This document shows positions 41,577-52,000 of a DNA stretch of 64,000 nt, one piece after another (the first letter of the stretch is position 1; each line of letters opens with the position of its first letter). The translations under genes were made by a program, and so were the position numbers. The notes under the pieces are model-generated. The model was given only the letters and a program-made list of their open reading frames with translations. It searched no databases and was not told where the DNA came from. The DNA comes from Clostridium cuniculi (lineage in GTDB: Bacteria; Bacillota; Clostridia; Clostridiales; Clostridiaceae), in the NCBI RefSeq assembly GCF_004353185.1, contig NZ_SMUS01000011.1, positions 53,991-117,990 on the forward strand. The letters are read 5' to 3'.

Positions 41577-42197
41577 ATGAAGGATAAGTTAATAAATGAA
41601 ATAGTGGAGTGCTTAAAAATAAAAAATAGAGATAGAGATTATAATGGCAATAGACGATTGGATATTCCTTTTATGATTGCAGCATTAGATCAACATTTAA
41701 CTAATAAAGAGTATGAAGACTTATTATATGATTTAGAAAGATATGATTATGGAATTCAATACATAGAAGAAAATCCAGAAGATTATTATAGTGATGGTTC
41801 GATAAGAATCCAATTAGCTGAAAAGAATTGTGAAGATAATAAATATGAATACTATGTTGACAGGATGTTGGATTATGAATATAAAATAGATTTTTTGCAT
41901 GATGAGAGATATTGTGGATATTGTGAATGTGAAGAAGGTTATGAGGATTATGATGCAAGATATAGATGTTGTGGGCATGGTTGCGACTGGACTGCACCTG
42001 CATTTTCAATCAGTAAAATAATACATATAGGATATAACTCATTTGATGGAGACGAGCATGACTTTTGGGATTATAAGGACAAGTTTAACAATGTGACACA
42101 AAAGGATAAGGAAGAAGCTGAAAAGCGATCTAAAATAAGAAGGCTACAAGAAGAGAAAGAAAGGATAGAGAGAGAATTGGAATCTTTATCTAAATAA
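41577..42197 (+). CDS. Hypothetical Cys-rich acidic protein, 206 aa
   Basis: 206 residues. The middle has a Cys/Tyr/acidic segment (YCGYCECEEGYEDY, RCCGHGCDW), a likely metal site. The C-terminal is a coiled coil (RRLQEEKERIERELE). GAGGTGAGG site. Last gene before the replication-block promoter. Confidence 0.6.
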   Translation: MKDKLINEIVECLKIKNRDRDYNGNRRLDIPFMIAALDQHLTNKEYEDLLYDLERYDYGIQYIEENPEDYYSDGSIRIQLAEKNCEDNKYEYYVDRMLDYEYKIDFLHDERYCGYCECEEGYEDYDARYRCCGHGCDWTAPAFSISKIIHIGYNSFDGDEHDFWDYKDKFNNVTQKDKEEAEKRSKIRRLQEEKERIERELESLSK

Positions 42198-42223
42198 AAT
42201 ATAATATAAATTAACAAAATTAG

Positions 42224-42252
42224 TTGACAAGTTCTTTTGTATGATATATACT
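42224..42252 (+). promoter_or_regulatory. Promoter of the replication/recombination block
   Basis: TTGACA, 17-base spacer, TATACT, with ATATAAATTAACAAAAT upstream. The transcript begins with a leader of about 110 bases. Confidence 0.8.
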
Positions 42253-42294
42253 AAATTATGTAAGGAGGACAAGTCAATAAATAATAAAAATTAA

Positions 42295-42335
42295 AATACA
42301 GAGATAATATTAAAACCTGTGAGATGACGGTTAAA
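42295..42335 (+). ncRNA. Pseudoknot-capable mRNA leader, copy 1 (before SSB-like gene)
   Basis: ACAG (42298-42301) can pair with CTGT (42317-42320), and AACC (42314-42317) with GGTT (42329-42332). The two pairings cross, which is an H-type pseudoknot with one shared C. The segment from AATACAGAGATAA to GATGACGGTTAAA recurs almost unchanged at 43659-43698, before the next gene. The end lies about 35 bases before the start codon. Translational operator or riboswitch-like element. Confidence 0.6.
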
Positions 42336-42366
42336 TAAATTGAAATAAAAAGGAGAAATGAATTAT

Positions 42367-43593
42367 ATGGCAAAAGAAATTAATCAAGTTTTAAAAGGAA
42401 CAGCAGCATTCAACTTAGTAGGTAAGGCAGTAGTAAATCAATATACATTTAAAATGGATGCAGAGTCACAAAAATCAGATTGGATTTATAATCAAATGCA
42501 ACTAAAGATTAGAACAAACGAAGGGGATATTCAAGCTGAAATGATGGGTGGTTACGGATTAGCAAGAAAGAATCAGGTTTATGTTCATGGAACAAAGGTT
42601 AATGATAACGGAAGAACGGTAGATGATTTTAAAAATTCATTTACTATCGATTGGGAAGATAGATTTGACGAGGAGATACTTGAAAAAGTAGGAGAAAGAT
42701 GTTTTATAAATGTAGGCATAGAAAAGGATGATAGCGGAAAAGTAATTTACAAAAAGTTCTTATCAGAATATGATGCAATTCAATACATAGAAAGTGTTTT
42801 AAAAGACGGAGACGTAGTTAATGTAAAGGGCGATTTATCTTATCAAATGTATAATGGTAAATTATCAGTTAGAAAGAATATAAGATCTATAACATTAAGC
42901 AACAAAGAAGAAAAAGATTTTAGAGCCACATTTACTCAAACGATATTAACAGATAGTTCTTCATTAGGAAAGCCTGACAAAGAAACAAGAACTTTGCCTA
43001 TAGATTGTTACATAGTGGAATTCTCTAAAGAACTAGATGGAAAGAAAATTATTAGAATGGTTAATGGAAAGAGAAAAGAAGGATTAAATATTCCAATGCC
43101 TAAAACGTTTGATTTTAAAATAGGGGAAGATTTAGACAAAGCAAAAAGAATGGTTAAGTATTTTAAAGCCAAAAACAAAAAAGTTTCAGAGATCACAGTA
43201 GATGGTATATTTACTAAAGGCGGAAACCTTGAAACTGTGCAAGTGACTATAGATGATGTTCCAGAAGATATCAAAGAGTTAATTGAATTAGGAATGATAG
43301 ATGAAGCTGAAGTATTAGAAAAGATGGCATTCGCCAATGGTGGAAATAAAAAGCCTGAACAAATGATTATATTAAGGCCACATATGGATATGGTTGAAAA
43401 TGGAGAACAAAAAACACCTTCTCTTGCGGTAGTATCAGATAAGTACAATGAAGATGATTTAATGATTGAGAATGTATTAGAAGTAAATGGTGCTAGGTTC
43501 GAAGATGAAGAACAGCCTGAAATTGATTTAGAAGATGATTCACCATTTGATACTGAAGATGATGACGATATAGACTGGGGAGATTTTGAATAA
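42367..43593 (+). CDS. Single-stranded-DNA-binding-like protein with acidic tail
   Basis: 408 residues. An OB-fold-like stretch (GDVVNVKGDLSYQMYNGKLSVRKNIRSI) lies in the middle. The C-terminal about 50 residues are overwhelmingly acidic and end DDDDIDWGDFE, as in SSB tails that recruit replication partners. It is longer than bacterial SSB and closer in size to phage gp32-type proteins; no family name is certain. ATG 42367 is chosen because AGGAG is only 2 bases from ATG 42358. Context (Sak4, helicase, primase next) supports ssDNA binding. Confidence 0.6.
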   Translation: MAKEINQVLKGTAAFNLVGKAVVNQYTFKMDAESQKSDWIYNQMQLKIRTNEGDIQAEMMGGYGLARKNQVYVHGTKVNDNGRTVDDFKNSFTIDWEDRFDEEILEKVGERCFINVGIEKDDSGKVIYKKFLSEYDAIQYIESVLKDGDVVNVKGDLSYQMYNGKLSVRKNIRSITLSNKEEKDFRATFTQTILTDSSSLGKPDKETRTLPIDCYIVEFSKELDGKKIIRMVNGKRKEGLNIPMPKTFDFKIGEDLDKAKRMVKYFKAKNKKVSEITVDGIFTKGGNLETVQVTIDDVPEDIKELIELGMIDEAEVLEKMAFANGGNKKPEQMIILRPHMDMVENGEQKTPSLAVVSDKYNEDDLMIENVLEVNGARFEDEEQPEIDLEDDSPFDTEDDDDIDWGDFE

Positions 43594-43658
43594 TAAATAT
43601 AAATTAACATAACAAAGGTGTGAAAATTACAGAGAGTTAAGTTGTGAGTGAGAATAGC

Positions 43659-43698
43659 AATACAGAGATAAGCATAAACCTGTGAGATGACGGTTAAA
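43659..43698 (+). ncRNA. Pseudoknot-capable mRNA leader, copy 2 (before Sak4-like gene)
   Basis: The same element as at 42295: ACAG 43662-43665 with CTGT 43680-43683, AACC 43677-43680 with GGTT 43692-43695. The loop between the arms differs by a few bases while the pairing bases and CTGTGAGATGACGG are unchanged. About 41 bases before the start codon. Confidence 0.6.
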
Positions 43699-43735
43699 CA
43701 AAAAAATATTTGAAATTTAGAGGAGAGATTTTATT

Positions 43736-44707
43736 ATGGCATTTAAGAAAGTTAACAAAGCAGAGCAAGGTTTAGGAGGAAACAAAATCGGAGGCAAATT
43801 CTTATTCTATGGATTTGCAGGAAGTTCAAAAACATATACAGCATTAACATTCCCTAAGTCAGCAATATTGGATAGCGAAACTGGTTCATCATTTTATTTA
43901 GGACAAGATATACAAATAGGTGGAAAGACCTATAACAACGTAGAACTTGTAGACACTACGGCAAATTTAGATGACTTAGAAGAAGGGCTACAAGCTATAA
44001 TAGATGGAGAATTAGAAGGAATTGAAACATTAATAATAGATAGTGAAACTAAGTTTTACAATTCAATGGATATAGCGTGTACAGAGGTTGAAGAAAGAAA
44101 AGCTAAATTAGCTGGTAAGAATGTTGATACAAGAGCTAAGTGGGGTAGAGTTAAGAACATTAATACAAAAATGTCAGCAGCTAAGATAAGTGCTTCAGCA
44201 CAAGGTTATCATGTTGTATCTATAGCACAGGCAAAGGAAGTAGTTGACGAAGATACAAAGCAAAAATACATAGGTTTTGAGGCTCATAAATCATTACCAT
44301 TTGATATGGACGTTGTAGTTTATTTCTTCACAAAAGTTAATAAACAAACAAAAGAAGTTGAATATTATGGAGAAATTAAGAAAGATAGAACAGGAGTAAC
44401 GAGAGTAGGTCAAATAATACAAAATATAACTTATGATATTTGGAAACCATATTTTGATAAGAGAAATGGTCTTGAATTAAACGGTGCTAATTTATCAAAA
44501 GATATTAAAGAATCTACTACATCGACTTTATCAGATGCAGATAAAGGAGAAGAATTATCAAAAGAGATAAAAGAATTAATAAAGCAATCAGATGACAAAG
44601 CGGCAATAAAAGATAAATTCAAAGAACTTGGTGTAGATGTTAAAGCTATGGATTCGGCAGATATATCTAAGTTAGAAGAAATAAAGAAATTTATAAAATC
44701 ACTATAG
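43736..44707 (+). CDS. Sak4-like RecA-fold ATPase (single-strand annealing/recombination)
   Basis: 323 residues. P-loop LFYGFAGSSKTYTALTFP (about residues 29-46), Walker B TLIIDSETKFY, and HVVSIAQAKEVVD motif III-like strand: the phage AAA_24/Sak4 layout, a short RecA-like core without full RecA DNA-binding loops. Sak4 proteins stimulate strand annealing together with a cognate SSB, and here it directly follows the SSB-like gene. The C-terminal about 60 residues are a helical tail. Shares its leader element with the SSB-like gene. Confidence 0.75.
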   Translation: MAFKKVNKAEQGLGGNKIGGKFLFYGFAGSSKTYTALTFPKSAILDSETGSSFYLGQDIQIGGKTYNNVELVDTTANLDDLEEGLQAIIDGELEGIETLIIDSETKFYNSMDIACTEVEERKAKLAGKNVDTRAKWGRVKNINTKMSAAKISASAQGYHVVSIAQAKEVVDEDTKQKYIGFEAHKSLPFDMDVVVYFFTKVNKQTKEVEYYGEIKKDRTGVTRVGQIIQNITYDIWKPYFDKRNGLELNGANLSKDIKESTTSTLSDADKGEELSKEIKELIKQSDDKAAIKDKFKELGVDVKAMDSADISKLEEIKKFIKSL

Positions 44708-44710
44708 AAT

Positions 44711-44742
44711 ATGGGGAGGAGGAGTAAAATCCCCTCCTTTAA
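44711..44742 (+). terminator. Hairpin after Sak4-like gene
   Basis: GGGGA/TCCCC stem with a purine loop and short T-run. May partly terminate before the helicase operon. Confidence 0.5.
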
Positions 44743-44792
44743 ATTTTAATATGAGTCAATTAAATCATAATTTATTGATATTAAAATTTAAA
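44738..44792. repeat. 15-bp perfect inverted repeat upstream of 44807 gene
   Basis: TTTAAATTTTAATAT (44738-44752) and its exact complement ATATTAAAATTTAAA (44778-44792), 25 bases apart. The right arm ends directly before AAGGAAG, the ribosome site of the next gene. Confidence 0.7.
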
Positions 44793-44806
44793 AAGGAAGT
44801 GATAAA

Positions 44807-45271
44807 ATGGCAAAGCAAAGAAAAATGACAGATAAGGAATTGAAGCAGTGGGATGAATTATATTGTTACGTCAGAGATGAAGTATTGAAATATGATGAAG
44901 TGTCGGGTAAGAAATTCCCAAAAGAAATGATCTTAAGATTAAAAGGGTTGCACGAAGGAAAATTCATGGCAAATAATAATATCAAATCACTTGGTAGTTA
45001 TGGATTTGATGTAATATTAATGACGTTTAAATTCTGTAAACTAGATATTATTATAGCTATGAAAAATGTAGAAATAAAAGATGAAACACATATGATTAAT
45101 TTGGTTATGAAAATAGTTGAAAGAAATATTAATACTGTAGTAGATAAGCTAAAGATGAAAAAAGAAACTGAAAGAAAGATTCTTAATGTGGAATTAAATG
45201 AAGGAACTAAATTAAATTACAAGAAGAAAAGTAGAGAAGTAACCAATAAGAGATTAAAAGATTTAATATAA
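44807..45271 (+). CDS. Hypothetical protein in replication operon, 154 aa
   Basis: 154 residues, helical, basic C-terminal (NYKKKSREVTNKRLKDLI). It sits directly before the helicase gene with 12 bases between, where phages often encode helicase loaders or accessory proteins. That role is inference; no family recognised. Confidence 0.6.
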   Translation: MAKQRKMTDKELKQWDELYCYVRDEVLKYDEVSGKKFPKEMILRLKGLHEGKFMANNNIKSLGSYGFDVILMTFKFCKLDIIIAMKNVEIKDETHMINLVMKIVERNINTVVDKLKMKKETERKILNVELNEGTKLNYKKKSREVTNKRLKDLI

Positions 45272-45283
45272 AAGGAGTTATGT

Positions 45284-46756
45284 ATGGGGAAAGAAAATAA
45301 GATAACAAATAAAGAAGCAGTCCAAAAGATAAGTGAATTAAGAATAATAAGTGAAATGAATATCGTAAGTATATTATGGAAGAATCCTGATTTATATTTT
45401 GTATATGATGAATTAAGCATAGATAGTTTTACTTATAATAAAGCGAAAGTATATTATCAAATAGGAAATGATATAATTATCAAAGAACAAAAAGCATTAG
45501 AGTCTATTACAATAGATATGTATTTAGAAAAACATGATAAATTAAAAGAAAAGTATGAAGAGTATGGGGGATATGAAATAGTTGATACTGGAAAATATGT
45601 GAATGAGGAAAATATAGAGGGATACATAGAAGAATTAAACAAATGGAATGTTTTAATTAAAATGATAAAGGAAGGATTTCCAGTAGGAGAAAGATTCAGT
45701 GAATACATAGATATGAGTTGTGAAGATATATATGATGAAAACGAAGGTATTCTCAACCATATATTTAGTAATATTAGCAGTAAAGATAAAAGTTATAAAA
45801 TAGGGTATAAGATAGAGGAATTGATTGACGAATTAGATCAAGGTTTGGCCATAGGATTGCCATTGTATAATTTACCAACTATTACAAATGAGATAGGTGG
45901 TAATATAAATGGCAACATAACTTTATGTGGTGGTATAAGTGGAGCTGGTAAGACAACTTTTACAAGAAATGCAATATTACCCTCTATAGTAGAACATGAT
46001 GAGAAAATATGTATTATGGTAAATGAAGAAGGTATAAAGAAATGGCAAAGAGAGCTTATAATATGGGTTACAAACAATATATATAATAAGCCAATAAAGA
46101 AATACATTCTTAGAAATGGTGGTTTTGATCCTAAATTTAAAACTTGGTTAAAAAAATATCCTTGCAAATGGATAAAAGATAATGAAGATAAAATAATAAT
46201 AGTTCCTTTTAGCCAATACAATACAGCCAAAGCTATAAAAACGATAAAAAAGTATGCAGCTTTAAAGTTTAAGAATTTTATTTTAGATACATATAAGGCA
46301 GATTCAGATGATAATAAAGACTCTACAAATCCAGCAGTAATGCAACAAAATATGGTTAAAATATACGATACTATAAAGGAGGAGGCATTAAATGTTCATG
46401 TATGGATAACATTTCAATTAAACAAGTCTAGCAGTAAACAAAGATGCTACACACAAGATAATATCGGAATGGCAAAGAATATTATAGATGTAGCTTCTAC
46501 TTGCTTGATGCTTAGAAACTTATACGAAGATGAATTTAGTGGTGGCAAAAATGAAATAAAAGTATATAAATTATCAGGTAAGAATGGGAAGACAAAAACA
46601 CCGGTGCAGTTAGATAATGACAAACACTATCAAATTGTATTCATAGTTAAGAATAGAGAAGGCGGAAGTAATGATTTTAGTGTTGTTGTAGAACATGATA
46701 TGGCTACAAATACATTGTCTGAAGTTGGAATTACATATATTACACCAGATTTTTAG
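45284..46756 (+). CDS. DnaB-like replicative helicase
   Basis: 490 residues. Helical N-terminal domain, then a RecA-type domain with Walker A GGISGAGKTTF (about residues 217-227), KICIMVNEEG (motif 1a-like), Walker B region FKNFILDTYKAD and VWITFQLNKSS. It matches DnaB/T7 gp4-type ring helicases, with the Toprim primase gene next. Unwinds the fork 5' to 3' in the family. AAAGGAG site. Confidence 0.75.
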   Translation: MGKENKITNKEAVQKISELRIISEMNIVSILWKNPDLYFVYDELSIDSFTYNKAKVYYQIGNDIIIKEQKALESITIDMYLEKHDKLKEKYEEYGGYEIVDTGKYVNEENIEGYIEELNKWNVLIKMIKEGFPVGERFSEYIDMSCEDIYDENEGILNHIFSNISSKDKSYKIGYKIEELIDELDQGLAIGLPLYNLPTITNEIGGNINGNITLCGGISGAGKTTFTRNAILPSIVEHDEKICIMVNEEGIKKWQRELIIWVTNNIYNKPIKKYILRNGGFDPKFKTWLKKYPCKWIKDNEDKIIIVPFSQYNTAKAIKTIKKYAALKFKNFILDTYKADSDDNKDSTNPAVMQQNMVKIYDTIKEEALNVHVWITFQLNKSSSKQRCYTQDNIGMAKNIIDVASTCLMLRNLYEDEFSGGKNEIKVYKLSGKNGKTKTPVQLDNDKHYQIVFIVKNREGGSNDFSVVVEHDMATNTLSEVGITYITPDF

Positions 46757-46769
46757 GAGGATATAGGGT

Positions 46770-47798
46770 GTGGATGCTAATGAGTTAAAACAATACATAA
46801 TAGATAATGATAAAGCCTCTATAATATTAGAAGATTTAGGATTTCATAAATTAAAAGATAATGGTGGTTATATCACTATGGCAATACCTAATTATAATAA
46901 CCCTTCTGGAATGAGTATGTTAAAAGAAAATTTATATTGTAATTCTTTTACAACCCATTTTGATTTTAGAGGTTATATATATGATCTAGTTATGGAAATG
47001 AAGGGTTTTAAATTTGGACAATGTATGAATTATATACATACATTGTTAGGTCTTAAATATGACTACAATGGGAAGACATCTAAACCCAGGGACAGTGTAT
47101 TAGATTTTTTTAAAAAATATGATAGAGGAAGTAGAAGTCATACATCAAATAATATTAAGAATTATTCAGATGAAGAAATAGAGAAACTATATGATAAATG
47201 TCCGTATATTAGATGGGTTCAAGAAGGTATATTACCGTCTGTCCAGGAGAAATTCGGGGTGGGTTTTCATGAAAGTTCTAATAGAGTTGTAGTTATCCAT
47301 AGAATGTGGGATAGTGGCAAGGTATGTGGGGTGATTGGAAGAACATTAAGAAGCAAGACAGAAATAGAATTATTTGATATACCAAAGTACTTTCCTATAA
47401 TAAAATATAAAAAATCAATGAATTTATTTGGTTTATGGGAGAATAAAGAAGAAATTAAAAAAAGCAACGAAGTTATAATTGTGGAATCAGAAAAAGCAGT
47501 AATGCAGCTAATGAGTAAAGGCTATGGCAATGTAGTTGCTGTATGTTGCCATGATTTATCCGAGGAACAAGTGAGAATATTAATATCCTTAGATGTAGAT
47601 ATAACTATAGCCTATGATAAAGATATAGAACTAGATTTTGTAAAGAAAGAATGCTCTAAGTTTAAAGGTATGAGAAATATTTATTATATATATGATGAGT
47701 TGGGATTATTAAAAGACAAAGAGTCTCCTGCTGACAAACACGTAAAAATATGGAGAGCATTATATAAAAGAAAAGTTAAATATAAAGGAGAAGAATAA
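46770..47798 (+). CDS. DnaG-like primase (Toprim)
   Basis: 342 residues, GTG start behind GGAGG. N-terminal region with DnaG zinc-domain spacing but without a clear Cys set (YITMAIPNYNNPSGMSML). Then a Toprim core: VIIVESEKAVMQL (Glu motif, about residue 235) and DITIAYDKDIELD (DxD motif, about 281). Makes RNA primers for the element's own polymerase. The missing zinc ligands are unusual for a full DnaG, although phage versions vary. Confidence 0.75.
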   Translation: MDANELKQYIIDNDKASIILEDLGFHKLKDNGGYITMAIPNYNNPSGMSMLKENLYCNSFTTHFDFRGYIYDLVMEMKGFKFGQCMNYIHTLLGLKYDYNGKTSKPRDSVLDFFKKYDRGSRSHTSNNIKNYSDEEIEKLYDKCPYIRWVQEGILPSVQEKFGVGFHESSNRVVVIHRMWDSGKVCGVIGRTLRSKTEIELFDIPKYFPIIKYKKSMNLFGLWENKEEIKKSNEVIIVESEKAVMQLMSKGYGNVVAVCCHDLSEEQVRILISLDVDITIAYDKDIELDFVKKECSKFKGMRNIYYIYDELGLLKDKESPADKHVKIWRALYKRKVKYKGEE

Positions 47799-48992
47799 AT
47801 GGGAAGATTAAGTAAGAATAAATTAAATAAAATCAAAGAACAATATGGAGTTGAAACGATTTATAGTTTTAGCAGATACAATAGTTATTTGACAGATCCA
47901 TATAGTTATCTATTAACATACATAAAACATGTACCACAAATAGAAAATGGAAGCATATATAGTAAATCTGGAACTATGTGCCATGAAATACTTCAAGACT
48001 TTTTAGAGGGTAAAATTGAATATAATGATATGATAGACAAATATGAGGAAGGATTGTTTGAGTTAAATAATGAAGGTTATGTTTATGCTAAGAATGATAA
48101 GAATATGAATGATAATATAGCCAATAAATATGAAAACAGTATAAGACATTTTTTTATGAATTATAAACCTTTGGATTGCAAATGGTTAATAGAAAAACCT
48201 ATATTAATAAAAGTAGGAAGATTTATCTTTGTAGGATATATAGATATGATCACAAAGATAAATGATACATATGTAATAGAAGATATAAAGACTTCAACAA
48301 TTTATACAGGTGAGAAAAAGAAAAAAGAATCGGCTCAATTATTATTGTATGCGTTAGGGGTATCTCAAAAATTTAATATATCCTTAGATAAGATAAGGGC
48401 TAGATGGAATTTTATAAAATACACAACAGTCGAGATAGATTTAAAGACTATCGATAAGAATACGAAAAAGAATAAGATAAAAACAAAGGATTGTGTTAGG
48501 AGTCAATGGGTAAAAGATGTGAGTGGGGATGTAAGAAAATGGCTTAAAATAGAGGGTTATGACGAGTTGGAGGTAGAAGATATATTACAAAACTGTATTA
48601 GAGACAATTCACTAGATAGTTTCCCTAATGTTAAGCAGCATTTTAGATTAAGTGATTGTTATGTTGATGTAGATTTATCACAAGAAAACATAGAAGGATT
48701 ATCTGATAAGATAACTGAGACATTAAAAGAAGTAGAAAATAAAACAGAAGTAACAAAGGAATATTTAGATATAATAAGCAATAATGATAATGATGAGGAA
48801 GTAAAATATTATGAAAAACTAATAGATGATTTATGGTGGAGCAACGTAGATAAATCTAGCGAATATTATTATTGGAACTTGTGTAATTATGATAAAAGCG
48901 TACATAAGCCTTGGAAGCAATACCTGGATGATTGTAATATGTTTAAAAAGGATTTAAATATTAAAGAAGACGATGATGATTTTAATTGGTAA
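47799..48992 (+). CDS. PD-(D/E)XK nuclease (RecB/Cas4-like)
   Basis: 397 residues. SGTMCHEILQDFLEG (His motif), FIFVGYIDMITK (Asp), TYVIEDIKTSTIY (the D/E-x-K core) and ESAQLLLYALGVS (Q-x3-Y) are the RecB/Cas4-type nuclease motifs. There is no Cas neighbour and no clear iron-sulfur Cys set, so a phage recombination exonuclease is the likeliest role. Starts one base after the primase stop. Confidence 0.8.
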   Translation: MGRLSKNKLNKIKEQYGVETIYSFSRYNSYLTDPYSYLLTYIKHVPQIENGSIYSKSGTMCHEILQDFLEGKIEYNDMIDKYEEGLFELNNEGYVYAKNDKNMNDNIANKYENSIRHFFMNYKPLDCKWLIEKPILIKVGRFIFVGYIDMITKINDTYVIEDIKTSTIYTGEKKKKESAQLLLYALGVSQKFNISLDKIRARWNFIKYTTVEIDLKTIDKNTKKNKIKTKDCVRSQWVKDVSGDVRKWLKIEGYDELEVEDILQNCIRDNSLDSFPNVKQHFRLSDCYVDVDLSQENIEGLSDKITETLKEVENKTEVTKEYLDIISNNDNDEEVKYYEKLIDDLWWSNVDKSSEYYYWNLCNYDKSVHKPWKQYLDDCNMFKKDLNIKEDDDDFNW

Positions 48993-49023
48993 AACAATAA
49001 TAGATATAAATTAAGAAAATTGA

Positions 49024-49050
49024 TTGACAAGATTTTTTATATATAAAATA
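49024..49050 (+). promoter_or_regulatory. Promoter of the polymerase operon
   Basis: TTGACA followed by an AT-rich region with TATAAAATACTT; the exact -10 is uncertain. ATATAAATTAAGAAAAT lies upstream. Confidence 0.55.
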
Positions 49051-49082
49051 CTTGTCAATATTATGTAAGGGAGGAATTGATT

Positions 49083-52000
49083 ATGGAGAATAACTATGTG
49101 AAACTTCATTTACACACAAGCTTATCAAATCTTTTTACAACAATGGATAGTATAACAAATTACAAACAATTTATAGATAGAGCTAAAGAATGTGGCATGA
49201 AGGCAATAGCATTTAGTGAACACGGAAATGTTTGTTCTTGGATAAATAAATATAATTATTGTAAAGAGAATGGCATAAAATATATACATGGAGTAGAAGC
49301 TTATATAACAGAGACATTAGATGAAAAGATCAGAGATAATAAACACTGTTGTTTATATGCTTTAAATTTAGACGGAGTATATGAAATAAATTATTTAATG
49401 AGCCACAAGGTCGCATGTAATAGAAAGGATAACCATTTTTACTATAATCCAAGAATAAGTCTAGATGAGTTGTTTAATATATCTGACAATATAGTTGTAA
49501 CGAGTGCCTGTATAGGAGGTATACTTGGAAGTAGCAACGTTAATATGAAAAATAGATTCATAGAATGGTTAAAGAATAGAAAAGAGGGTTTAGCGTACTT
49601 AGAAATTCAACACCATGAAACAGAGTCTCAAAAGAGATATAATCTAGAAATGCTTAGATTATCTAAAGAAACCGGAATACCACTTATAGCGGGAACTGAT
49701 ACGCATAGCTTAGATAGTATAAGAGTTGACGGAACTAAGGTATTACAAACAAGCAAAAACATAAAATATAACGATGACGAAGAGTCTTTTGATTTAACAT
49801 TTAAAACTTATGAGGAATTAATAAAATGTTATGAAAGACAAAATGTACTGCCTATCGATGAGGTTTTAGAAGCCATAGAAAACACAAATAAGGTTGCTGA
49901 TATGGTAGAAGGGTTTGAACTTGATAAAAGCATTAAGTATCCTAAGATGTATGACAACTCTTTAGAGGTTTTAAAAGTTAAGATAAGAGAGGGGCTAAGA
50001 TATAGAAGAAAATACATAAAAGATATTCCTAAAGATGTATTAAATGATAGAATAAACTCTGAGTTAAAAACAATAAAGCAAGTTGGAGCTGTAGACTTTA
50101 TTTTATTAGAGGAATATGTTAAAAGAAATGCTAGAATAAATGGTATATATCCTGGATATTCTAGAGGATCTTGTAGTGGCAGCTTTATTTGTTATCTACT
50201 AGGAATAACTGAAATAAATAGTATTAAATTTGGAATGAACTTTTTTCGTTTTATAAATCCTAATAGAGTTAGCATGATGGACGTTGATTCGGATTGGTTT
50301 GATGAAGATAAAGAATGGGTTCAGCATTTTTTATTAGAAGACGAAAAATTTAACGCTTCTTATATTGTAACATATAATACAATAGCATTTAAGGGTGCAG
50401 CAAGGGATGTAGGAAGAGCATTTAAAGTTCCTAGTCATTTAGTAGACGAAATTTCTAATAGTGCGGATGATGAAGAAGCGTTGGCAAAATTAAGGATAGA
50501 ACACGAAGATTTATTTAAATATATAGATATATTAAAAGGAACAGTTGTTTCATTCGGTTCTCACCCGGCGGGAATAATTGTGTCAGATAGAGATATAGCA
50601 AGGGAAATAGGAACGATCACTTTATCTACCAATGATTATCCAGTTAGTTGTTGTGATATGAAAGAGGTAGACTCTTGTAATTGGGTAAAATTAGATTGTT
50701 TAGGGTTGGCTAATATGGGCGTTATAAATAAGTGTTGTGAGATGGCAGGCATAGAGAGACTAACTCCTGATAATGTTGATTTAGAGGATGAAAATGTATG
50801 GATGAGCATCGCAAAAGATAATAGGAGTATATTTCAATGGGAGTCCAAAATGGCACAAGGGATATTAGAAAATATGTTTAGTGATGAAACTTTAAATAGG
50901 ATTAAGTCTCATACGGACAACTTCTCATATTTAAAATGGTTTAGTTTTGGAAACGGATTATTAAGACCGTCATGTGCATCCTTCAGAGATGAGGCAAGTT
51001 TAGGAATTGCCTATGATAACGGACTAGAAGAAATAAACTCTTTTCTAAGTAGCACACTAGGACGACTTACATTCCAAGAACAAATAATGCGTTGGTGTGT
51101 TGAATTTTGTGGTTACAGCGAGGCAGAATCGGATTCAGTTAGAAGAGCAATAGCAAAGAAAAAAGGCACAGAACAGTTATTGCCTGAAATAGAACGTAGA
51201 TTCATAGAGACTTGTAACAAAAAATATGGAACTCCTATATCAAAATTAAAAGAGGTTGTTAAACCATTTTTACAAGTTATAATAGATGCTTCTGAGTATG
51301 GATTCTCAGAAAACCATTCAGATCCATACTCAATGATAGGATATATATTAGGGTATTTAAGATATTATTATCCCGTAGAATATATTGCTAGTTCATTAAA
51401 TGCTTTCTCTGATAACAAATATAAAGAAAAGAGAGCAGAAGTTACTCAAATGGCCAAAGATATGAATATAGTAATTAAGCCACCAAAGTTTAGATATTCA
51501 AAAGCAGAATATCTTGCTAATAAAGTTGATAAATCGATATACAAAGGTGTTGGTTCTATATCATATCTGAATTATACGGTTGCGGATGAATTGTATGAGC
51601 TAAGAAATAACAAATATGATTCTTTCGTAGATTTATTAAAAGATCTAGACAGTACATCTATTAATTCTAGGCAGCTGGACATACTTATAAGGCTTGATTT
51701 CTTTTCTAAATTTGGAAAATCTAAAAAATTAATAAAAATAGTTAAATTATATAACGAAATCGTTACGAAGAAACAGTTTAAAAAAGATAAATTACCATAT
51801 GGAATATCTTCCGATATTTTTAGAAAGTATTCTGATAAAGAAACCGACAAAATGTTTAAGGATGTGAATGTCATAAAGTTAGTATCAGATATAACAAAAC
51901 AAATCCCAGACAAAGATATTACATTGTCTGCAAAATTAAAAGCACAAAAAGATTATTTGGGATATATAGATTATGAAAATGAGGATCTAAAGAATTATGG

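Noticed and set aside
43008..43610. 200-codon ORF on the minus strand inside the SSB-like gene
   Set aside because: It mirrors the acidic, GAT/GAA-rich tail of the plus-strand gene, has Ser-runs, and lacks a ribosome site; it is a shadow.
47799..48992. Cas4 of a CRISPR system
   Set aside because: Motifs are general RecB/Cas4 nuclease; no iron-sulfur Cys set, no cas1/cas2, and the context is a phage replication operon.
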